A DNA stretch of 31,943 bases from Bacillota bacterium (lineage in GTDB: Bacteria > Bacillota > Clostridia > Christensenellales > Aristaeellaceae): contig JAEZJP010000336.1 of the NCBI GenBank assembly GCA_023415715.1, positions 1 to 31,943 on the forward strand, written 5' to 3'. The notes below the pieces were generated by a model. That model was not told the origin of the DNA and did not search any database. It saw nothing but the letters and a program-made list of their open reading frames with translations. This document shows, piece by piece, positions 7,331-13,817 of the stretch; the first letter of the stretch is position 1, and each line of letters begins with the position of its first letter. Position numbers and translations under genes: made by a program.

Positions 7331-8294
7331 TGTCAGCAAAATCTATACCCAGTGGCAGCGCTCCGGCCAATGGAAGGATATCGTAAAAAACCTGGTCCGC
7401 CCGGAAAAGAAGGAAGTCAGGGCACTGGATGAATTGTCGCTTCAGGTGGAGAAGGGTGAGTTTGTGGCCTATGCAGGCGCCAACGGCGCAGGCAAGAGCA
7501 CCACTATCAAAATTCTCTCCGGCATACTGCAGCCGACTGTGGGCCAGGTAACTGTATTGGGCATGTCTCCAGCCAGGGACCGGGTGGAGCTGATGAGGCG
7601 CATCGGCGTGCTGTTCGGCCAGCGTACGGAATTGTGGTGGGATCATCCCGTGATCACCAGCTACAATTGGAAAAAGAATGTATGGAACATCCCGGAGGAT
7701 GTGTATCAAGAGAATCTTGCCATGGTGACGGAACTGCTGGACTTGAAGGATTTATTGAATACTTTCTCCCGGGAATTGAGCTTGGGGCAGCGGATGCGGG
7801 CGGACCTGGGGATGCTGCTTTTGCACAGCCCGGAGGTGCTGTTCCTGGATGAACCTACCCTAGGGCTTGACGTATTGGCCAAGCGGCAGATGATCGAATT
7901 CCTCAAAAAGGTGAACCGGGAGAAGGGCACCACGGTAATCGTCACCAGCCATGACATGGATGACCTGGAGGCCATGGCTCAGAGGATCATCTTATTATCC
8001 AACGGGAAAATAGCCTTTGACGGCGACTTCCACGCGCTGCGTAAGATGCAGGGCGGCTTCACGCGCCTGCTCGTCAGTGGCCCGGTAAGGCCGCCTGAGT
8101 GGCCTGGAATGGAGTGGGTGGCTACCTGTGACGGCGTGCACGAATACGCCTTCCAGCAGTCGGATGCCGACTTTTCGCAGGTTTTGAAGACACTGGCCGG
8201 CACGCCGGGCATCACCGACCTGGAAATGCGCAAGGCGCCCATCGAGGAAGTGGTGGCTTCGCTGTATATGGCGTGGAAAAAGGAAAGCGCATGA
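7284..8294 (+). CDS. ABC exporter ATP-binding protein (COG4586-type)
   Basis: Protein of 336 aa. The nucleotide-binding domain spans about residues 10-240: Walker A GANGAGKST, Q-loop near LFGQRTELWW, signature LSLGQRMRADL, Walker B VLFLDEPTLGLD and the switch His in VTSHDMDD. The LFGQRTELWWD stretch and the LSLGQRMRADL signature are typical of this uncharacterised ABC-2 group rather than of DrrA types. A C-terminal extension of about 90 residues follows. AAAGGA lies 10 nt upstream of the ATG. It is the last gene of the exporter operon and is followed by a hairpin at 8304. Confidence 0.93.
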   Translation: MQHADHQDIPALDIVNVSKIYTQWQRSGQWKDIVKNLVRPEKKEVRALDELSLQVEKGEFVAYAGANGAGKSTTIKILSGILQPTVGQVTVLGMSPARDRVELMRRIGVLFGQRTELWWDHPVITSYNWKKNVWNIPEDVYQENLAMVTELLDLKDLLNTFSRELSLGQRMRADLGMLLLHSPEVLFLDEPTLGLDVLAKRQMIEFLKKVNREKGTTVIVTSHDMDDLEAMAQRIILLSNGKIAFDGDFHALRKMQGGFTRLLVSGPVRPPEWPGMEWVATCDGVHEYAFQQSDADFSQVLKTLAGTPGITDLEMRKAPIEEVVASLYMAWKKESA

Positions 8295-8303
8295 AAAGAT
8301 TGG

Positions 8304-8329
8304 CCCCGGGACACATGTTCGTCCCGGGG
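8304..8329 (+). terminator. GC-rich hairpin after exporter operon
   Basis: CCCCGGGAC/GTCCCGGGG, a 9-bp perfect stem with an 8-nt loop, 9 nt after the ATPase stop. It lacks a T run, so it may be a weak terminator or an mRNA 3' stabiliser. It marks the left limit of the backbone before the A+T-rich gene row. Confidence 0.5.
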
Positions 8330-8464
8330 TTCAAACTATCATCAGGAGTTTATGCCTTCCTCCATCAGGGAAAGCCTTTTGGCGGGTTGTGAATATTCAG
8401 GAATCCAAATGCAGTTGCCCTGAGCTGGCTCGTTTTTTTCCTGGAAATATTTACGTATTCATTG

Positions 8465-8470
8465 TATAAT
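8465..8470 (+). promoter_or_regulatory. Possible -10 element before the VOC gene
   Basis: A perfect TATAAT about 94 nt upstream of the VOC start, with only a poor -35 (TGGAAA, 17 bp upstream). The stretch 8330-8464 otherwise shows no gene. This may be the promoter at the head of the A+T-rich gene row. Confidence 0.35.
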
Positions 8471-8500
8471 GGTCTCAATGGACGACTTGTTTTGCTCGAT

Positions 8501-8531
8501 AAATGGAATTTGTCGGACAGTTTCAAATTGC
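8501..8531 (+). repeat. Boundary palindrome copy 1 (divergent pair)
   Basis: TTTCAAATTGC (8521-8531) matches the TTTCAATTTGC of copy 2 at ten of eleven positions. AAATGGAATTTG (8501-8512) is close to the reverse complement of the CAAATTCCAATTT type, with one base missing. The two can fold together (AATTTG with CAAATT). Located just before the VOC gene. Confidence 0.4.
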
Positions 8532-8563
8532 GGGTCATTTATATTATCGGAGGTGTTAGTGTT

Positions 8564-8989
8564 ATGGGTGATGAGTTGAAAATCAAAATGTACGCATTAA
8601 CATTGGACTGCAAAGACCCGCATGAATTGGCAAAATTCTATGCGGCGCTGCTCAAATGGGAGATACCGTTTCATGATGAAGAATATGTATGCGTAAGTGC
8701 TCCAGGAACAAATCAGGGGGCGTATCCTTGTATAACATTTCAGCGGAATCCTGAGTATAAACAGCCTGTATGGCCGGAAGAGCAAGAAGCTCAGCAACAA
8801 ATGGCGCATATTGACTTCGCCGTTAATGATTTAGAAAAAGCGGTTCAGTATGCAATCCATTGTGGGGCAACAATCGCAGACGAGCAATTTTCTGATGGTT
8901 GGAGAGTTATGTTTGACCCCGCCGGACACCCTTTTTGCCTATGTCAAATGAAATCAATTTTCGGTAGTGCCCATTTTGCGTTACTATAG
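8564..8989 (+). CDS. VOC (glyoxalase/bleomycin-resistance fold) family protein
   Basis: Protein of 141 aa with two VOC half-domains: LDCKDPHELAKFYAALLKW at residues about 12-30 and HIDFAVNDLEKAVQYAIHCG at about 85-104, ending in the typical FDPAGHPFCLCQ. The closest type is the Glyoxalase_6-like group, whose members are mostly of unknown substrate. The ATG at 8564 has GGAGG 10 nt upstream; an in-frame ATG about 100 nt earlier overlaps the promoter area and has no site. The last dozen residues after CLCQ look atypical and run into a broken nitrilase gene, so the 3' end may be a recombination junction. First gene of the A+T-rich row. Confidence 0.85.
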   Translation: MGDELKIKMYALTLDCKDPHELAKFYAALLKWEIPFHDEEYVCVSAPGTNQGAYPCITFQRNPEYKQPVWPEEQEAQQQMAHIDFAVNDLEKAVQYAIHCGATIADEQFSDGWRVMFDPAGHPFCLCQMKSIFGSAHFALL

Positions 8990-9603
8990 GAAGTCACGAA
9001 GCTGAACAGTATGAGCATAATGCGAAGCAGGCAAATTTCAATTTGCCGCCGAGCTATACCATGTATTTACTTGTGGGCAGCGTAACAAATGATGGGGACT
9101 TATATCATAACAGCGCTGTCCTGTTCTCGCCTGACGGAAACAAAGACGTTCTTTACAACAAACGGGCGCTATGGGGATGGGATATAAATAATTTTGCTGA
9201 AGGAAATCCGGGTGACATATGGACGATAGACGGATTCAGAATGGGTGTGCGCATTTGCTTTGAAGTACGGTTCCCTGAGTACTTCAGAGAATTGTACCGA
9301 GAAAAAGCAGATTTTGCGGTAGTTATGTTAAACGACGTATCCGAATCCGAAGACACTTAAAGATATGAATTGATCAAGGCACATCTTCAGACAAGGGCAG
9401 TTGAAAATGTTTTCACAGTCATGTCGGTAAATGATGCATCGCTGCATCAGACAGCGCCGACAGCTTTGATTGATCAAAGCGGCAAAGTGATCACAGAGCT
9501 TCTTCGTAATACGAAAGGGCTGCTGTTGTACGATTATCAAACGCCCATAGCGTCCTTTAGCGAGCAGGGGCAGCCGACCATATCCGACAGACTTATGAAA
9601 TAA
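8968..9603 (+). pseudogene. Broken carbon-nitrogen hydrolase (nitrilase family)
   Basis: One reading frame (interrupted at 9358) encodes the middle and end of a nitrilase-superfamily amidase. The catalytic lysine region is YNKRALWGWD and the catalytic cysteine is in GVRICFEVRFPEYFREL. An in-frame TAA at 9358-9360 stops it after SESEDT. The frame continues without a shift as RYELIKAHLQTRAVENVFTV and ends at 9603 in a normal-looking C-terminus. The first 60-80 residues, including the catalytic glutamate of the E-K-C triad, are missing: upstream the frame closes at a TAG (8965). Both the loss of the 5' part and the internal stop argue for a dead gene. Confidence 0.8.
9031..9046 (+). repeat. Boundary palindrome copy 2
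   Basis: GCAAATT-TC-AATTTGC, perfect 7-bp arms around a 2-nt centre, 42 nt after the VOC stop. It lies within the frame of the broken nitrilase near where recognisable nitrilase sequence begins. Confidence 0.55.
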
Positions 9604-9656
9604 TATGCAGTTGGAAATATTTGCATATATATTTTTAGAATGACTCGTATTTATAG

Positions 9657-9673
9657 GCAAATATGAATTTTGA
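9657..9673 (+). repeat. Boundary palindrome copy 3 (degenerate)
   Basis: GCAAATATGAATTTTGAC resembles GCAAATT..AATTTGAC of the other copies. It lies between the nitrilase remnant and the methyltransferase gene, 22 nt before the latter's ATG. The match is imperfect. Confidence 0.3.
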
Positions 9674-9694
9674 CTAATCAAAGAAGGTGCGCAC

Positions 9695-10513
9695 ATGGAA
9701 GACAAACAGTTAGGGATATACGACTTTTATCAACACAAATATAATGAAGATGGACGCATGGGGCGCAATCCCCTTGAATTCTTGAGATGCAAGGAAATAA
9801 TACTCAGGTATCTAGATAAAGAAAACATGGAAATTGCCGATATTGGCGGAGCCACGGGCGCGTTCTCTTACTGGCTCGCGCAAATGGGGCATCGCGTGCA
9901 CTTGTTGGATTATGTCCCACTGCATATTGAGCAAGCAAAAGAAAACGGAAGCAAGCTCAATTTACGGCTTTCGTCATACACCTGTGGAGATGCAAGGTGC
10001 GTGCCATATCAAGATAATCAATTTGATGTTGTTCTTGAAATGGGTCCACTATACCATTTACAAAGTGAAGAAGATAGAATGCGTTGCTTGTCTGAGGCCA
10101 TGCGCATTTTGAAAGATGATGGAACGGTTTTATGCGAAGCCATCTCAAGATATGCAAATTTATTTGAAGGGTTTCAAAGTGATCTCATTTCTGATGATAA
10201 GTTTGTTGATATTTTAAATGAGAATTTAGAAAGCGGCAAACATTCTCCGGGTGATTCTCCGTACTTTACTACTGCATTTTTTCACACTCCTACTGCTTTG
10301 GTCAAAGAGTTAGAACAAGCAGGATTCAAAGATATTTCTCTAATAGCCGTAGAGGGCTTTGCTTTTGCTTTGAACGTGGACAGCATTTTTAGTGACCCGA
10401 GTAAAAAGAAATTGCTTCTTAAATATATACGAGAGACAGAGAACAATCCAGATTTGCTTGGAGTGTCAGGCCACTTTATTGCTACTGGTAAAAAGGTTGC
10501 GGATGTAAAGTGA
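9695..10513 (+). CDS. Class I SAM-dependent methyltransferase
   Basis: Protein of 272 aa with a Methyltransf_11/25-type core. Motif I is IADIGGATGAFSYWLA (about residues 48-63), the motif II acid is in HLLDYVP, and FDVVLEMGPLYHL is the motif IV region. GDARCVPYQDNQFD precedes it, and AMRILKDDGTVLCEAISRY is the post-core strand. The C-terminal third (YFTTAFFHTPTALVKELEQA) is shared by small-molecule methyltransferases often found as resistance or accessory genes. GAAGGT lies 8 nt before the ATG. Substrate unknown. It stands alone in the A+T-rich row, with palindrome-like elements on both sides. Confidence 0.88.
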   Translation: MEDKQLGIYDFYQHKYNEDGRMGRNPLEFLRCKEIILRYLDKENMEIADIGGATGAFSYWLAQMGHRVHLLDYVPLHIEQAKENGSKLNLRLSSYTCGDARCVPYQDNQFDVVLEMGPLYHLQSEEDRMRCLSEAMRILKDDGTVLCEAISRYANLFEGFQSDLISDDKFVDILNENLESGKHSPGDSPYFTTAFFHTPTALVKELEQAGFKDISLIAVEGFAFALNVDSIFSDPSKKKLLLKYIRETENNPDLLGVSGHFIATGKKVADVK

Positions 10514-10539
10514 TTATATAAGAGAGCATGTCTGATAAA

Positions 10540-10553
10540 AAAATTCCAATTTT
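10540..10553 (+). repeat. Boundary palindrome copy 4
   Basis: AAAATT-CC-AATTTT, 27 nt after the methyltransferase stop; shares AATTCCAATTT exactly with copies 5 and 6. It runs into CCGTAA, similar to the ACGTAA after copy 6. Confidence 0.55.
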
Positions 10554-10596
10554 CCGTAAAACAATTATGAATGCATAAACGAAAAACGGAAAATTG
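10547..10596 (+). other. Long-loop stem between methyltransferase and phospholipase genes
   Basis: CAATTTTCCGT (10547-10557) and ACGGAAAATTG (10586-10596) form a perfect 11-bp stem with a 28-nt A-rich loop. No T run follows, so it is not an ordinary terminator. It overlaps boundary palindrome copy 4, giving a folded element of the kind a recombinase might use. Confidence 0.5.
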
Positions 10597-10623
10597 AGCC
10601 AAACCGAAATAGGGAGGGTTCAA

Positions 10624-11298
10624 ATGGCTTCCTGGATCGTTCATCTGCGCATAACGGACAAATTGCTGGATCAAATACCCGATCTTTCTCCTGTTGAATT
10701 TGTCGTGGGGAATATTGCCCCGGACAGCGGCGTCCCGAATGAAGATTGGTCTGCTTTTACGCCGAGCGGGGATGTATCCCATTTCAAAACAACAGATGCC
10801 GACGGTTTAAAAGACATTCACGTGGATAAATATGTGGAGCAGTATTTTTCAGCAATACACAGAAGTACGTATAACAAAAAACAAAGATCCTTTTATCTTG
10901 GATATCTTTCGCATTTGCTTACGGATATGTTATGGGCAAACGGAATCGTTCGCCCAAGCATAGACAGGTTTAGGTCTTTGTATGATGAAGACAGGAAAAC
11001 TTGGATATGGGCACTAAAGAAAGACTGGTATGACCTTGATTTTCTGTACATCAAAAAGAATCCTGATTTCAGAGCCTTTTCCATTTACATAAACGCTATT
11101 GGATTCTGTAATGACTATATGGAATTTTTCAGCGGCGATGCTTTTGAAAACAGAAGGGAATACATCGCAGGTTTTTATGGCAGCGAAAGAGAAAATTTGG
11201 AAAGGGAATATGCATACCTGAAAGAAGAAGAAATGGACCGGTTTGTAGATGAAAGCACAGAAAAAATGATTGAAATTCTGAAGAAAGATTACTTGTAA
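10624..11298 (+). CDS. Zinc-dependent phospholipase C-like protein
   Basis: Protein of 224 aa. The N-terminus MASWIVHLRITDKLL, followed by VVGNIAPDSG, DVSHFKT, then YLGYLSHLLTDMLW, follows the zinc-dependent phospholipase C/PLPC-type metal-binding pattern (Trp1-like, His, Asp, His, HxxxD). No signal peptide is present, so it is probably an intracellular family member of unknown substrate. ATG 10624 has AGGGAGG 6 nt upstream; an upstream TTG (10594) is less likely. DUF3781 begins 6 nt after its stop, so the two probably form one transcription unit or one cassette. Confidence 0.82.
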   Translation: MASWIVHLRITDKLLDQIPDLSPVEFVVGNIAPDSGVPNEDWSAFTPSGDVSHFKTTDADGLKDIHVDKYVEQYFSAIHRSTYNKKQRSFYLGYLSHLLTDMLWANGIVRPSIDRFRSLYDEDRKTWIWALKKDWYDLDFLYIKKNPDFRAFSIYINAIGFCNDYMEFFSGDAFENRREYIAGFYGSERENLEREYAYLKEEEMDRFVDESTEKMIEILKKDYL

Positions 11299-11304
11299 AG
11301 TAAA

Positions 11305-11634
11305 ATGGTCTTGTTGCGTAACTCTTCTTTCAATAAAACTGAATTTGAAAGTGTAATATATGGTACTACAGAAATGAATGACAGTGATAAAAGTGAACTA
11401 ATCTTAAACCTAGACAAGTTGCACACAACTGATTTAGGAATTGAGCGAATTAAAAGAAATCTTTGTTTAGATGTGGGCGATGTTGTTGGTTTGTGCAGGG
11501 AAAAAATCAATGGACCAGATAGCAGTATAGTCAGGATAGGGAAGAATTGGTATATAAGTATGACTGATTGTGAAATAACAATTAATGCTTATAGTTATAC
11601 GATTATTACAGCCCATAAGTCAAAAAATAAGTAA
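11305..11634 (+). CDS. DUF3781 family protein
   Basis: Small protein of 109 aa, which I recognise as DUF3781-like from LDKLHTTDLGIERIKRNL, DVVGLCREKI, IGKNWYI and ITINAYSYTIITAHK. Function is unknown for the family. The ATG is only 6 nt after the previous stop and has a poor ribosome site; translational coupling is likely, or a start at 11374 is possible. Its stop codon lies inside boundary palindrome copy 5. Confidence 0.75.
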   Translation: MVLLRNSSFNKTEFESVIYGTTEMNDSDKSELILNLDKLHTTDLGIERIKRNLCLDVGDVVGLCREKINGPDSSIVRIGKNWYISMTDCEITINAYSYTIITAHKSKNK

Positions 11635-11645
11635 ATTCCAATTTG
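11633..11645 (+). repeat. Boundary palindrome copy 5
   Basis: AAATT-CC-AATTTG, overlapping the TAA stop (11632-11634) of the DUF3781 gene. Confidence 0.6.
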
Positions 11646-11683
11646 TTGCAATGCTTGGGACAGACATCATAGAGGAGACCAAG

Positions 11684-12025
11684 ATGATTTTGTACAGACC
11701 TGTCGGACAAGCGGAACTGGATTTGATTGCCGATAGCGGGTATCGCGCGTTTCCGCCTCGATTGCCGGAGCAGCCAATCTTTTATCCGGTATTAAATGAA
11801 AAGTACGCTTCAGAAATTGCCGAAAGGTGGAACACAAAAGATAAAACCTCTGGATATAAAGGTTTTGTAACGAGATTCGAAATTGCGGATGAATTTATTA
11901 TGCGTTATGACATACAAACTGTAGGTGCAATTTATCATCAGGAGTTCTGGATTCCTGCGGAAGAACTCGATGATTTCAATAAGAATATTGTTGGGAAAAT
12001 CGATATCATCAGGTGTTTTGCATAA
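11684..12025 (+). CDS. ADP-ribosylation/crystallin J1-like small protein
   Basis: Protein of 113 aa beginning MILYRPVGQAELDLIADSGY and containing FPPRLPEQPIFYPVLNE, GFVTRFEI and WIPAEELDDFNKNIVGKI. This matches a compact family commonly labelled ADP-ribosylation/crystallin J1, for which I know no tested activity. The ATG at 11684 has GAGGAG about 8 nt upstream; the longer frame (from 11585) overlaps DUF3781 and lacks a site. Boundary palindromes sit upstream (copy 5) and 4 nt downstream (copy 6), so it looks like a single-gene cassette. Confidence 0.78.
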   Translation: MILYRPVGQAELDLIADSGYRAFPPRLPEQPIFYPVLNEKYASEIAERWNTKDKTSGYKGFVTRFEIADEFIMRYDIQTVGAIYHQEFWIPAEELDDFNKNIVGKIDIIRCFA

Positions 12026-12028
12026 AGA

Positions 12029-12042
12029 CAAATTCCAATTTG
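12029..12042 (+). repeat. Boundary palindrome copy 6
   Basis: CAAATT-CC-AATTTG, a perfect 6-bp palindrome with a CC centre, 4 nt after a stop codon and 17 nt before the CPBP gene. Confidence 0.6.
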
Positions 12043-12058
12043 ACGTAAGGAATAGCGC

Positions 12059-12829
12059 ATGACAAAGCTAAATTCGAAATATTTCTGGTTTTTGCTGTTC
12101 ACGCTGCTGCTATCGGTGCCATTCTATATTTGGGGCGCACTCTTTCCGGTTGAGGGCTTGCCGTTTGGCTTGCCGATCAGTTTTTTGATGATTTTTATCC
12201 CATTCTTTTTGTCATTGATTTATGCGTATCGGGAAAACCAAACAAAGGGAGTCGCATTTCTGCTTAAAAGCATTTTTGATATAAACAGGGCGCATCGGTG
12301 GTCGGTTATTTTTTGCATGATCTGTATGCCGGTGGTCGCAGTGCTGGCTTATCTTACAATGAGGTTGCTTTCTTTACCGTTGCCGGCGGAAACAGTAATC
12401 CCCTACAAAGAAATCCCGCTGATGATTCTTCTTTATTTTTTGGGAGCAATACCTGAAGAATTTGGATGGACGTCTACGCTCACCGAACCTATGGTGAAAG
12501 CTTACGGTCCGGTTAAGGCGGGAATCGTGATCGGGTGCGTATGGGGTGCCTGGCATATCATCCCCTGGAGTTGGGTACATCCAGCAGGATGGATCGCAGG
12601 CATGTGCATTTTAAATGTGCTTATAAGGATTGCGATGGTTTATGCCTACATGTATGGCGGAAAAAGTTTGTTTACCGGATTGATTTTTCATACCATGATC
12701 AATGTTGCGACAGGCGTTTTCCTGAATTATGGATCGCACTTCAATACATGGATATTTGACGTTTGGATGGCCGCCATACTCCTCTTGGTAATCTGCTTCA
12801 TAAAAAGAAAGAATAAGCATTTACTTTGA
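12059..12829 (+). CDS. CPBP family (CAAX/Abi) intramembrane protease-like
   Basis: Membrane protein of 256 aa with seven or eight spans and the CPBP (Abi, PF02517) signature: IPEEFGWTSTL (motif 1, the EE pair), CVWGAWHIIPW (motif 2 His) and FHTMIN (motif 3 His/Asn). In most members motif 1 reads EExxxR; here that Arg position is Thr or Ser, a variation to weigh when judging activity. AAGGA lies upstream of the ATG. Family roles include prenyl-protein processing and bacteriocin self-immunity; the role here is unknown. It is the last gene of the A+T-rich row, and its stop overlaps the convergent backbone gene by 9 bases. Confidence 0.85.
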   Translation: MTKLNSKYFWFLLFTLLLSVPFYIWGALFPVEGLPFGLPISFLMIFIPFFLSLIYAYRENQTKGVAFLLKSIFDINRAHRWSVIFCMICMPVVAVLAYLTMRLLSLPLPAETVIPYKEIPLMILLYFLGAIPEEFGWTSTLTEPMVKAYGPVKAGIVIGCVWGAWHIIPWSWVHPAGWIAGMCILNVLIRIAMVYAYMYGGKSLFTGLIFHTMINVATGVFLNYGSHFNTWIFDVWMAAILLLVICFIKRKNKHLL

Positions 12830-13504
12830 CGCCAGTTGTTCCCTGTAGCGGTTCATCATTTCCTTAAACAATTCCGCTGTAGTGGGCGGCGTGAAGGTGA
12901 TGGCGTTGGCTCCAGCCTCAATAGTACGAATGATGGATTCCTCCGTCTTGCCCCCGGTGGCGATGATGGGCACCTCGGGGAATTTGCGGCGGATGGCCCT
13001 TACAATGTCCGGCGTCTTGCCCGCTCCGGATACATTCAGTATTTTCGCGCCGGCGCTTAAGCGGCTTTGTACGTCTTCTTCTTCGCTGACTACGGTGATC
13101 ACCACGGGGATATCCACCCGTTCAGCTACATAGTGCACAGTTTCATTGGTGGCCGGGGCGTTCAGCACTACGCCGATGGCGCCCCGGAATTCCGCATCCT
13201 GGGCCAGGCGGGTGACGCGCACGCCGGTGGTGGTGCCGCCGCCCACGCCGCAGAAAACGGGCACATCCGCAAGCTGCAATATGGCTTGGGAAATGGCCGG
13301 CTGGGGTGTGAATGGATATACGGCTATTACAGCGTCTGCATTTGAATTCTTGATGATGGCTGCGTCGGTGGAAAAGATGATGGAGCAAATGCGCTTGCCG
13401 AAAATTCGGATGCCCGATGCCTGTTGTATGCACTCCGGCATACGGATGATATGCTTGCGCAGCTCTCCGTCAATTTGGGGGATGAAGGGAGGGGCCTTGT
13501 CCAT
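12821..13504 (-). CDS. TIM-barrel phosphate-binding protein of unknown function
   Basis: Protein of 227 aa. It is an alpha/beta barrel with a flavin-oxidoreductase/IMPDH-like phosphate-binding end: VPIIATGGKTEESIIRTIEAGANAITFTPPT in shortened form (PIIATGGKTEES, then EAGANAITFTPPT). There is also a Gly-rich VFCGVGGGTTTGVRV loop and KILNVSGAGKTPDIVR. Related clostridial proteins are usually labelled hydrolase or beta/alpha-barrel protein without proof. ATG 13504 has AAAGGAG 8 nt upstream, better than the ATG at 13528. It is divergent from the aroF leader. Confidence 0.7.
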   Translation of the reverse strand: MDKAPPFIPQIDGELRKHIIRMPECIQQASGIRIFGKRICSIIFSTDAAIIKNSNADAVIAVYPFTPQPAISQAILQLADVPVFCGVGGGTTTGVRVTRLAQDAEFRGAIGVVLNAPATNETVHYVAERVDIPVVITVVSEEEDVQSRLSAGAKILNVSGAGKTPDIVRAIRRKFPEVPIIATGGKTEESIIRTIEAGANAITFTPPTTAELFKEMMNRYREQLASK

Positions 13505-13593
13505 TCTGATCTCTCCTTTACGCATCACTTTATTTGATTATACCGGAGGTTTGGGAATCGAGTCAACCAAGAGGCACCAATTGGAAAAAAGGA

Positions 13594-13622
13594 TTGACAA
13601 ACTTAAGCTTCCGGCGTATACT
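13594..13622 (+). promoter_or_regulatory. Consensus promoter for aroF leader
   Basis: TTGACA (13594-13599), a 17-bp spacer and TATACT (13617-13622). It is placed so that transcription starts just before the leader peptide's AAGGAGGAAGG. Confidence 0.9.
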
Positions 13623-13646
13623 CCTGCAACAAGGAGGAAGGCTTTT

Positions 13647-13730
13647 ATGCAGATTCGGCGTGCGTATTACTGGGGCTACCTGTACGCTGCGGGCGATACG
13701 GGCTGTTTCCCCTGTGCCTTCCTTCAATAA
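13647..13730 (+). CDS. Aromatic-rich leader peptide of aroF attenuator
   Basis: 27-codon ORF with a perfect ribosome site (AAGGAGGAAGG, 13631-13641). After MQIRRA it reads YYWGYLY, five aromatic residues in seven codons (13665-13685), and later has two Phe codons. It lies between a consensus promoter and a terminator, directly upstream of DAHP synthase, the first step of aromatic amino acid synthesis. The design matches a leader peptide on which ribosomes stall when charged tRNA-Tyr or tRNA-Trp is scarce. Bases 13699-13705 (CGGGCTG), just beyond the aromatic codons, are fully complementary (one G-U) to 13751-13757 of the terminator, giving an antiterminator that a stalled ribosome would leave free. 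Confidence 0.88.
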   Translation: MQIRRAYYWGYLYAAGDTGCFPCAFLQ

Positions 13731-13750
13731 AGGAAAAGCAAAGGAAATTG

Positions 13751-13781
13751 CGGCCCGGAACAAGCTTCCAGGCCGTTTTTT
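13751..13781 (+). terminator. Attenuator terminator upstream of aroF
   Basis: CGGCC-C-GGAA, loop CAAGC, TTCC-A-GGCCG with one mismatch, followed by TTTTTT. It lies 21 nt after the leader peptide stop and 36 nt before the aroF start. Confidence 0.92.
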
Positions 13782-13817
13782 CATATGTAGTACGGTAGCA
13801 GGAAAGGGGAACATGGT

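Noticed and set aside
9350..9372. Programmed read-through or recoding in the nitrilase gene
   Set aside because: The 5' third of the gene is also missing and the stop context has no recoding signal. Decay is simpler.
8501..12042. Classical integron attC array
   Set aside because: The repeats are short AT palindromes without the RYYYAAC/GTTRRRY core sites, and no integron integrase is in the window. Reported instead as an unclassified cassette-like pattern.
13146..13730. Plus-strand long ORF running over the TIM-barrel gene into the aroF leader
   Set aside because: It is antisense to a well-supported gene and has no ribosome site. Only its last 28 codons, with their own start and site, are the leader peptide.
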